Source: Alphaproteobacteria bacterium (GTDB lineage: Bacteria; Pseudomonadota; Alphaproteobacteria; RF32; CAG-239). From it: a DNA stretch of 49,944 nt. The translations under genes and the position numbers were made by a program. The stretch covers positions 1 through 49,944 of the forward strand of contig JAEEYV010000024.1 of assembly GCA_016288295.1 (NCBI GenBank). Direction: 5' to 3'. Under the pieces are notes generated by a model, which worked only from the letters and a program-made list of their open reading frames with translations, ran no database searches and had not been told where the DNA came from. Below, one piece after another: positions 10,170 through 17,343 of the stretch; positions within the stretch are counted from its first letter, which is position 1; each line of letters starts with the position of its first letter.

Positions 10170-10346
10170 CTAATTCACATCACCTAGCACAACAGTTTCT
10201 TTAATGTTTTTAAGATTTCGTAGATAAGGAATGATCGCTTTAGGATAAAAATCAGACTCTTCCAACTTATTCAGTTCTATCCATTTTATCTTCTGTTCTC
10301 CGCTGTCTGGCTCACTTCCATTTTTAAGAGTTGAAAAGACTAACAT
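10170..10346 (-). pseudogene. truncated NUDIX hydrolase C-terminal remnant
   Basis: Reverse-strand translation MLVFSTLKNGSEPDSGEQKIKWIELNKLEESDFYPKAIIPYLRNLKNIKETVVLGDVN*, typical of a NUDIX C-terminus without a Nudix box; in-frame sequence FFRES continues up to the WYL stop codon. Confidence 0.6.
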
Positions 10347-10361
10347 TGATTCACGAAAAAA

Positions 10362-11312
10362 CTATGCACTCTGCATAACTCTTTTCTTAAAATCCTTGGG
10401 CTTAATCACTTTTACATGCTTGCCCCAGGTATAAAGGTGCCAACCCATCTCCAACACACCTCCTGCGCAAAACTTAACTGTCAGCGTACCGTCATCGTTC
10501 AAGTGCATTTCTTGCGTTGGGTGGAACACATATTTTGCGGCATCTGCGGCAACTTCCTTATCAAACAGCCACTCCACCTCAAAAGGCTCCTCCTGATACA
10601 CGCCGAACGATTGCTTGCTGAATTCCTCGAGAGAAAAATCAGGATCTCTCACAAAATATTCATCCGTTACATTGATTTTCTGAATATTGTTCAAATCAAA
10701 ATAACACATAGCTTTGCGCTGAGTGTGCCAAGCAATCAGATAATGTTTGTTGCCATACAGAAAACCATAAGGGTGAACGGTTCGCCAACCGTCTTTTGAC
10801 TTGGATTGGTATTTTATCTTAATAACTTTGCAGGCAATAACTGCATTACGTAGTGTCTGCATAAATTCTTTATTAACGACAATTCTCGGTCCCGGCCGCA
10901 AGGCATAGCCTTCGGCCTGTAACAATGCCTCGGCATCGGGTTCTATCCTCATGCGCGATTCGTTGCTCATAGAAGCCTTAATTTTATGCAAGATCATCTC
11001 AAGCGAATCAACATCTTGAGGATTTTTCTTTTTCATTAGTTTTACGGCATTTTGCAAGGCATTAACTTCGTTTAGTGAAAAGCCGACATAATTATTGAGC
11101 GCCCCTTGGGGAATAAACCAACGTTTGGTGTTATGTGCACCGCAAATTTCCCGCATTTGTGGAAATTGCTCTTTTATCATGTCTTTCATACGGATAGCCG
11201 TGCGCTTGGAAACGCCGAACTTTTGCATAATATCAGCAATTGATACGCCGGCATCGGCATTTTGCATCCACAATGACAACTCTAAGAGTTTTTGTGTCTT
11301 TTCATAAAACAT
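10362..11312 (-). CDS. WYL-domain transcriptional regulator (HTH + WYL + WCX)
   Basis: N-terminal HTH (VSIADIMQKFGVSKRTAIRMKDMI), WYL core (IKYQSKSKDGWRTVHPYGFLYGNKHYLIAWHTQRKAMCYFDLNNIQKINVTDEYF). Confidence 0.92.
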   Translation of the reverse strand: MFYEKTQKLLELSLWMQNADAGVSIADIMQKFGVSKRTAIRMKDMIKEQFPQMREICGAHNTKRWFIPQGALNNYVGFSLNEVNALQNAVKLMKKKNPQDVDSLEMILHKIKASMSNESRMRIEPDAEALLQAEGYALRPGPRIVVNKEFMQTLRNAVIACKVIKIKYQSKSKDGWRTVHPYGFLYGNKHYLIAWHTQRKAMCYFDLNNIQKINVTDEYFVRDPDFSLEEFSKQSFGVYQEEPFEVEWLFDKEVAADAAKYVFHPTQEMHLNDDGTLTVKFCAGGVLEMGWHLYTWGKHVKVIKPKDFKKRVMQSA

Positions 11313-11369
11313 TTTCCCCTCCGTTTTTTGCCATTATAAACCAACGATATTTAAAAAAAGTAAAGATGA

Positions 11370-11432
11370 TGTCAGATTATGGCAATACTAGAGTTTGGGC
11401 ATATTGACACTAATTTCCTGCTGTAGTAAGCT
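11370..11432 (+). promoter_or_regulatory. Predicted operator + promoter of the structured RNA: TGTCAGATTATGGCA (11370-11384), TTGACA (11404-11409), 17-nt spacer, TAAGCT (11427-11432)
   Basis: Aligns with 12061-12122 in operator sequence, operator-to--35 distance and -35/-10 spacing. Confidence 0.6.
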
Positions 11433-11438
11433 GTTGTT

Positions 11439-11990
11439 AACTTGAAGCTCAGGGGAGAGAGCATTCCTCGTTTGACCCTGACCAAGGGCGGTTTCAGATG
11501 CTTGGGATGTCTGCCCCAGTGTAATAGGGGAGAATTGGACTCCACCAGCACTGCGGTGGCGACATATCCGTTGCCGAGTTGTAGTTTTAACCTGGTCACC
11601 AACAGGTATGTTGTTGGAGATTTAGAGATTATCACAGGGACTGGTATAGTTCTGGACGTCCTCGCCAATGTGCGATGCTAAAGTGTCAGAATTTACGCCA
11701 GTCGCTGGATACCGCTGTTGCGTGAGATTGACTTGTCAACCTCGGAATCTCCTTAGGAGTTCGCAGCGGTATGTCCCTCCACCCCAAGCAATCGGAGCGA
11801 GGAAGGTCTGAGGGGTGCCATATGTCGGCAATTCATAGTATTCAAGGCTCCCAGCAGGTGGACATATCGCCTGGTCTGGAGTTCCGTTAAGAGGAGCGAG
11901 CAGCGGAAAGCTCAACCGCGGAGCCGGTGCTTATAGCATCGCGTGTTCTCGATGATGGAGCTGGGCGACCATCCGCTCCTCTTTTATTTA
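11439..11990 (+). ncRNA. Candidate large structured non-coding RNA (~550 nt)
   Basis: GC-richer than flanks, no convincing ORF; stems include ATACCGCTG/CAGCGGTAT (11709-11717/11764-11772), CACCCC/GGGGTG (11780-11785/11812-11817), GGCGAC/GTTGCC (11558-11563/11570-11575), TGCC/GGCA (11816-11819/11827-11830); ends with GAGGAGCG/CGCTCCTC (11891-11898/11974-11981) followed by TTTTATTTA. Confidence 0.72.
11891..11990 (+). terminator. 3' multibranched stem closed by GAGGAGCG/CGCTCCTC plus T-tract, likely end of the RNA
   Basis: 8-bp perfect closing stem followed by TTTTATTTA. Confidence 0.6.
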
Positions 11991-12060
11991 TGTCTTTACC
12001 TTTTACCTCAGTTTTTACAAATATATTTCCGTGTCGATTGATGCACCAAATATAAAGCGA

Positions 12061-12122
12061 TGTCAGAATCTGGCAAAACTAAATTTTCAGCCCTTGCACA
12101 ATAAAAATACAATCTATAAGAT
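12061..12122 (+). promoter_or_regulatory. Predicted operator + promoter: TGTCAGAATCTGGCA (12061-12075), TTGCAC (12094-12099), 17-nt spacer, TAAGAT (12117-12122)
   Basis: Near-palindromic 7-1-7 site and promoter boxes upstream of the 12148 ORF; matches 11370-11432. Confidence 0.6.
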
Positions 12123-12147
12123 ATAAAAAAACAAAGAGAGGTGTGCA

Positions 12148-12486
12148 ATGTCAAACGATTTGCGAGAAATAAACTGGCGAGCATTTATGCGTTGGGTAGG
12201 CTGGAAAATTATTCAAATTTTTTGTGTATTCCTTTGTTATTGGGTTTGTTACACCTTGTCAGGTGAACTCGGACTGGCAGGGGTGCAACGAGCCGTCTTT
12301 ACGACCTTTATAGGTTCCTGCGGTCTATGTTTTTTACAGTTGGCCGGAGTTTTGCCCAAAGACCTTTTAGAAAACAGAATACTTGATAAAATAATGCCAA
12401 AGTTTATGGATTTTATCATCTTCACCGGACTAATATTTTTTGCAATTTTGATACCGGTTATAAAATATTTGGAGACCCACCAATAA
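12148..12486 (+). CDS. small membrane protein, unknown function
   Basis: 112 aa with hydrophobic segments; RBS gagaggtg; immediately upstream of the DnaB-like ATPase. Confidence 0.75.
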   Translation: MSNDLREINWRAFMRWVGWKIIQIFCVFLCYWVCYTLSGELGLAGVQRAVFTTFIGSCGLCFLQLAGVLPKDLLENRILDKIMPKFMDFIIFTGLIFFAILIPVIKYLETHQ

Positions 12487-12534
12487 ATGAAAGAGGCTTT
12501 GCTAGTACGTGCGAGTAATTTGAAAGGGAGTAAA

Positions 12535-13536
12535 ATGGCTATAAAGTATAACGATGAGCAAAAGCAACAGAACAATAAAAGTTTTCATAACAACCATATT
12601 GCCCATATACTTCAAAATTATGATATAGATTTGGCATTCAAATACCAAAATCCTGATAAACTGCGTGGTATATCGACTGGTTTAACTGCTCTTGATGCCA
12701 AACTTGATGGTTTGTGTTCCGGCGATGTTGTGCTCATTGGTGGGCGTCCGGCAATGGGTAAAACTTCTCTTGCTATCAATATGGCTCGTAACATAGCAAC
12801 AGATTTTTCTGCTCAATATCAACAAAATCCCGATGATAATAAATGTGTGGTATATATAGGGCTCGAATATTCTTCCAAAAAGTTTGCAGAGCGTCTAGTC
12901 GGTATGGAAGCCTCAATACCTGCATATCAAATGCGAGGTTCTTACATACGCGAAAATTATGATCGCATTGTTACAACCGAATATACTTTGGAAAAATTGC
13001 CACTTTACTACTATGACAACATTTATAACATTGATGATATCGCAGACGAACTGCAAAATATCCGGCGGGAACATCAGATTGGAGCGTTATTTATTGATTA
13101 CTTACAACTAATTACCCCAAGTCTTGATGGACCTTGTGATGACGTTATGTGTCAGATTAAAGAACTGGCAGTTAGATTCGAAATTCCGATTATCGTTCTT
13201 GCCCAGCTGAACCGCAATCTTGAAAGTAGGGCAGATAAGCGCCCTATAATATTTGATATTCGAGGTTTTGAAAATCGCCCCCCCGTATCTGCTAATAAGA
13301 TACTGCTCATATATCGTGACAGTTATTACTTGATTAATAACGAACCTCGTCCACGACGCAATGAAAGCTCGGAGAAATTTGAAAAACGCTACGCAAGCTG
13401 GGAAAAACAGTACAAAGAAGCAAAAAACTTATGTGAGATTATAGTTGCCCAAAACAGTGACGGATATTCCGGAATAGTGAGAGTTTATTTTGACCCCAGC
13501 ACCGGAGTGTTTGAAAACTTGCACCATGAATACTAG
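12535..13536 (+). CDS. stand-alone DnaB C-terminal-like RecA-fold ATPase (start likely 12535 rather than 12487)
   Basis: GISTGLTALDAKLDGLCSGDVVLIGGRPAMGKTSLAINMA Walker A, ALFIDYLQLI Walker B, IIVLAQLNR; lacks the DnaB N-terminal domain; RBS aaaggga precedes ATG at 12535. Confidence 0.85.
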   Translation: MAIKYNDEQKQQNNKSFHNNHIAHILQNYDIDLAFKYQNPDKLRGISTGLTALDAKLDGLCSGDVVLIGGRPAMGKTSLAINMARNIATDFSAQYQQNPDDNKCVVYIGLEYSSKKFAERLVGMEASIPAYQMRGSYIRENYDRIVTTEYTLEKLPLYYYDNIYNIDDIADELQNIRREHQIGALFIDYLQLITPSLDGPCDDVMCQIKELAVRFEIPIIVLAQLNRNLESRADKRPIIFDIRGFENRPPVSANKILLIYRDSYYLINNEPRPRRNESSEKFEKRYASWEKQYKEAKNLCEIIVAQNSDGYSGIVRVYFDPSTGVFENLHHEY

Positions 13537-13606
13537 GTAGATTGTAACGATATTTTAATAATGGGTGCAGTAAAAAACAAATAAACACATTTAAAGTGAG
13601 GTATTT

Positions 13607-15664
13607 ATGAGAGCGATAGACGGAAATGTATTAAAAATTTTTAATGGCGAGAAACAATTTATTGTTCCTTTATATCAGCGTACGTACAGTTGGAAAGAAG
13701 AGCAGTGCCGAAGGTTGTGGAATGACATCGTTTTCTTAGAAAAAAACAGTAAAAACGGTCATTTCATCGGGTCTATTGTAAGCGTAATAGAGAGTGCACC
13801 AATTTCAGGAACATCAAAAAGTTTGGTTATTGATGGTCAACAACGCTTGACTACGCTGACAATATTGTTAATTGCCCTGCGTGATTACTTATCATCAAAA
13901 GGAATCAATACAGCTATAACGCGTAAATTTCTAAAAAACGACACTGACAAAGAAAGTGATCTATATAAACTTATTCTTACATACAGTGACAAAGATGTCC
14001 TGATAAAATTGATTGAAAATTCACCTACAGAAGATGTCAAAAATTCTCGTATCCTTGATGCATATCACTACTTCTTGACGCAAATAAGTTCATCTGGATT
14101 ATCACAAGATGAAATAGAACAGGCAATTGCAAAACTGCAAATTGTTGATGTAACATTAGACCCTTCTGTAGATGATCCTCAATCTATTTTTGAGAGCCTT
14201 AATTCTACCGGAATGGACTTATCCCAATCGGATTTAATTCGAAATTACATATTGATGGGATTAAGCAATCTTGAACAAACTGAATTGTATAAAAACGTGT
14301 GGTTGCCAACGGAAAGGCTGTTTAATTATAATAAGCAATCTGAATTAATGGACGGCTTTTTCAGAGATTACATTACAATGAAAATTTCTAGAATTCCGAA
14401 GGAGGAAAATGTTTATGATGAATTCAAAAAATACCACCAAGGTTTGAATACATCAAACCAAGAGCTTTGCACCGATATTTATAGCTATGCAAAATGCTAT
14501 ACAAACATTTTATTTTCAAAGTCGAATGATACAGAACTTAATGAAATTTTTTCTGACATCAGATTATTGCGTATGGAAGTAGCATATCCATTTTTAATGT
14601 ATATATACAATGACTACGAAAACAATAAGATAACTCGGGAAGAATTTATACAAATACTACGGCTGACGGAAAGTTACGTATTTAGAAGAGCTATTTGTGA
14701 AATTCCAACAAACTCGCTGAACAAAACATTTGCTGTCATGAAGAATAAAATCCGCCAAAATGACTACGTGAATTCAATATGTGCTAACTACACTTTACTT
14801 GATTCTTATAAAGAATTTCCTAAAGATGAGGAGTTTGCACAACGCTTTGTTGAAAAAGATATATACCATATGCGCATTCGCCAGTATATACTTGGTAAGC
14901 TTGAGAAGTATGACAACAAGGAAAAACTTGATCTCGGCTCATTTACAATTGAACACGTAATGCCTGAAAACGAAAATTTAAGGAATGGGTGGAAGGAAGC
15001 ACTGGGTGATGATTGGCAGACAATTCATACTCAATACTTACATACAATAGGTAATCTAACACTTACTGCCTACAACTCAGAAATGAGCGATAGACCATTT
15101 TCTGAAAAATTAAAAATGAAAGGTGGATTTACGGATACGGGGCTTAGATTAAATTTGTATATTCGCAATCAAACAGAGTGGAATAAAGACAAAATCATAG
15201 AAAGAGCCAAAATTTTATCTAATTATGCCCTTAAAATTTGGCAGTTTCCTACTGTAAGTAATGAAGTTATTCAAAAATATACAGAGGAGCCATCAAAAAA
15301 ACGAACACATTACACATTTGAGCATTATTCTGATAGCTTTTCAGATGAAACTTTGCGGATTTACGAGGAACTTGATAAAAAGATTATGAATCTCGATGCA
15401 TGTATTAAAAAGGAATTTAAGAAATTGTACATAGCGTATAAAGCAGAAACAAATTTTGTTGATGTTATTCCTCAAAAGTCTGCACTATTCTTAAATATAT
15501 CTTTAGATTATGATAAAATAAATGACCCAAAGGGACTATGTGAGAACATCGCAGACAAAGGTCGATGGGGAACTGGTACGACAGGTATTCATTTGACACC
15601 ACAGACGGAAATTGATGATGTTGTTGAAATCATCTCTCAAGCACTAGATTTTCAACTAAATTAA
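13607..15664 (+). CDS. DUF262 + DUF1524 (GmrSD-like) protein with DUF5655-like C-terminus
   Basis: FIVPLYQRTYSWKEEQCRRLWNDI...IDGQQRLTTLTILL (DUF262), FTIEHVMPEN...HTIGNLTLTAYN (DUF1524 HNH-like), C-terminal KKLYIAYKAETNFVDVIPQKSALFLNISLDYDKINDPKGLCENIADKGRWGTG. Confidence 0.9.
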   Translation: MRAIDGNVLKIFNGEKQFIVPLYQRTYSWKEEQCRRLWNDIVFLEKNSKNGHFIGSIVSVIESAPISGTSKSLVIDGQQRLTTLTILLIALRDYLSSKGINTAITRKFLKNDTDKESDLYKLILTYSDKDVLIKLIENSPTEDVKNSRILDAYHYFLTQISSSGLSQDEIEQAIAKLQIVDVTLDPSVDDPQSIFESLNSTGMDLSQSDLIRNYILMGLSNLEQTELYKNVWLPTERLFNYNKQSELMDGFFRDYITMKISRIPKEENVYDEFKKYHQGLNTSNQELCTDIYSYAKCYTNILFSKSNDTELNEIFSDIRLLRMEVAYPFLMYIYNDYENNKITREEFIQILRLTESYVFRRAICEIPTNSLNKTFAVMKNKIRQNDYVNSICANYTLLDSYKEFPKDEEFAQRFVEKDIYHMRIRQYILGKLEKYDNKEKLDLGSFTIEHVMPENENLRNGWKEALGDDWQTIHTQYLHTIGNLTLTAYNSEMSDRPFSEKLKMKGGFTDTGLRLNLYIRNQTEWNKDKIIERAKILSNYALKIWQFPTVSNEVIQKYTEEPSKKRTHYTFEHYSDSFSDETLRIYEELDKKIMNLDACIKKEFKKLYIAYKAETNFVDVIPQKSALFLNISLDYDKINDPKGLCENIADKGRWGTGTTGIHLTPQTEIDDVVEIISQALDFQLN

Positions 15665-15686
15665 ACATGATAATCTCGTATTAAAC

Positions 15687-15720
15687 ACAAAAAAAGTCCC
15701 GATAAACGGGACTTTTTTGT
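15687..15720. terminator. Bidirectional terminator (acaaaaaaagtcccg-ataaa-cgggacttttttgt)
   Basis: Perfect stem with flanking A/T tracts between the DUF262 gene and tRNA-Pro. Confidence 0.85.
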
Positions 15721-15721
15721 T

Positions 15722-15798
15722 TGGTCGGAGTGACTGGATTCGAACCAGCGACTTCTTGCACCCCATGCAAGCGCTCTACCAGGCTGAACTACACTCCG
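15722..15798 (-). tRNA. tRNA-Pro (anticodon GGG), CCA encoded
   Basis: Reverse complement CGGAGTGTAGTTCAGCCTGGTAGAGCGCTTGCATGGGGTGCAAG...GGTTCGAATCCAGTCACTCCGACCA forms a full cloverleaf; loop ATGGGGT. Confidence 0.95.
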
Positions 15799-15914
15799 AT
15801 AATCCTCTCTATATATCCGCCGACTGGAAAATGCAAGCAAAAAAATCAGGTTGCCTTTTATAAAAACATTTGCTACTATTTCAATAACGATACTAATCAT
15901 TTAAATATTATTTT

Positions 15915-16364
15915 ATGAAAGATTTAGAAACTTCAATTAGAGATAAGTACCAAAAACAATTTGGACACTCTGTGGACGAAGCAGGCTATACGATACTTCG
16001 TACTGAGGGATACCCTTATATAGCCATTTTAGGCTCAGATGAGGCATTGGATGCATGGGAAAAAGCCCAAGATTTGCGCGAAAAACTAAACATCTTCCAG
16101 ATTCTATTTTGGATTGTTTTTGGCGTATCATTTATAGTAGGACTATGCTGTGAAGTGCACTACTTTCGCATGATTGTGGCAGCTCATGCTCTATGCTATA
16201 GTATCGTATGGATGTTATTGTGTTACATTTTCTTCTGGAGAGTCTCCAAGCTCTACCACAGCCGGATTAATCCGCTTGAGAATGTTTACAAGGGAGAAAT
16301 ACTGTTTTACAACGGCAGAACCTTCACCGAAGACGAAACTTTTGCCGAACAGGAAAAACAGTAA
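15915..16364 (+). CDS. hypothetical membrane protein
   Basis: 149-aa ORF with two TM segments, followed by a terminator. Confidence 0.65.
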   Translation: MKDLETSIRDKYQKQFGHSVDEAGYTILRTEGYPYIAILGSDEALDAWEKAQDLREKLNIFQILFWIVFGVSFIVGLCCEVHYFRMIVAAHALCYSIVWMLLCYIFFWRVSKLYHSRINPLENVYKGEILFYNGRTFTEDETFAEQEKQ

Positions 16365-16373
16365 CTGTATTAC

Positions 16374-16418
16374 CAAAAACCTCGCCACCGATAGGTTGCG
16401 AGGTTTTTGGTTTTTTAT
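16374..16418. terminator. Rho-independent terminator (aaaaacctcgc...gcgaggttttt)
   Basis: Inverted repeat with T-tract between convergent ORFs. Confidence 0.8.
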
Positions 16419-16870
16419 TTTTCTCTGATATTCTTATAAAAACTTATAAAAAACAACGTCAAAGAGGTAAAGAAGAGTATAACACTGGCTACCGCGCCAC
16501 CGACACATAGCCACATTGGTGGATTGATATAAAAGATTGCATAAACTCCCAATATTACCGCTGCCACAAAAGGTATAACTAGCTGATTAGGTGAAATTTT
16601 TATCTTAAAACTTAATACAGCCATAATTGCATCAATTGCCAACAACCATAACACCTCTACAACAACAACCAAATAAGCGACTTTTCCGCTTTCATGCCAA
16701 GGTGACATCTCAAAATCAGCCGTGTATATAATAAATGTATTATAAATCAGCGTTAGCATTATCAAGTTTAGTGCAATATAAAACAGTTGATATAACCGCT
16801 TATTGTCAATCATAAAAATCGCGGCAATCAAAATTGTGCAAGCAATAATTAAAGGCATCTTAAACTCCAC
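16415..16870 (-). CDS. hypothetical multi-pass membrane protein
   Basis: 151-aa hydrophobic ORF. Confidence 0.65.
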   Translation of the reverse strand: MEFKMPLIIACTILIAAIFMIDNKRLYQLFYIALNLIMLTLIYNTFIIYTADFEMSPWHESGKVAYLVVVVEVLWLLAIDAIMAVLSFKIKISPNQLVIPFVAAVILGVYAIFYINPPMWLCVGGAVASVILFFTSLTLFFISFYKNIREK

Positions 16871-16887
16871 ATTTCAAAGATTATCAG

Positions 16888-17343
16888 TTATCCCTTTTGT
16901 TCCCACGCTCCATTAGGGTTTTGTTGCCAATAAAAAATTTCCGAACCGTTATTTTTCAGCTCTTTCCAAAAGGCTCTAGCTTTTTCCAAAGTTTCTTTTG
17001 AATTTCCATCAAAAATGTTAAAAACTCGTTCAAAGTTAGAAATTTCTTCTAACTCGGCACTTGCTCCATCAACCAAAAACAAAAACTCGGCATTATTTGG
17101 ATTATCAACTCCGGCTGTCAGCCAAATAGGTTGCTTGTCTGCAACGCCGTCTTTTTTGCTACCATGGGGTAAAAAAGACTGATCTTCATAACTCCATAGC
17201 CAGCTGTTCAAAAACTCCACGCGTTCCTCGTTTCCAACGCGAACAACAACTCGTTTTCCTGTACCATAAGCCTTTTCGAGTAGTTTAGGTAAAACGTCCT
17301 CGAGTTTTTTACTCTGCAGATGATAAAAGTCAACTCTACTCAT
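16888..17343 (-). CDS. holC: DNA polymerase III subunit chi
   Basis: VDFYHLQSKKLEDVLPKLLEKAYGTGKRVVVRVG...LNSWLWSYEDQSFLPHG. Confidence 0.93.
   Translation of the reverse strand: MSRVDFYHLQSKKLEDVLPKLLEKAYGTGKRVVVRVGNEERVEFLNSWLWSYEDQSFLPHGSKKDGVADKQPIWLTAGVDNPNNAEFLFLVDGASAELEEISNFERVFNIFDGNSKETLEKARAFWKELKNNGSEIFYWQQNPNGAWEQKG

Noticed and set aside
11372-11681. ORFs 11372-11668 (-) and 11442-11681 (+) inside the RNA region
   Set aside because: No RBS or recognisable protein features; sequence is dominated by stem-forming complementary segments, so these look like chance ORFs over a structured RNA.
11684-11700. Third operator copy TGTCAGAATTTACGCCA
   Set aside because: Only the left half-site matches; the right half is not TCTGRCA and it lies within the RNA.
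11439-11990. RNA region as RNase P RNA, tmRNA or group I/II intron
   Set aside because: I could not find the RNase P GAGGAAAGTCC/ACAGAA-type core, a tmRNA tag ORF or tRNA-like ends, a group II domain V, or group I P/Q/R/S core. This is by eye; cmscan is needed.
15722-15798. ORF 15721-15918 (+) / 15661-15900 (-) over the tRNA
   Set aside because: Overlap a complete tRNA-Pro; MVGVTGFEPATS and RSVVQPGRALAWGARSRWFESSHSD are classic translation artefacts of tRNA genes.
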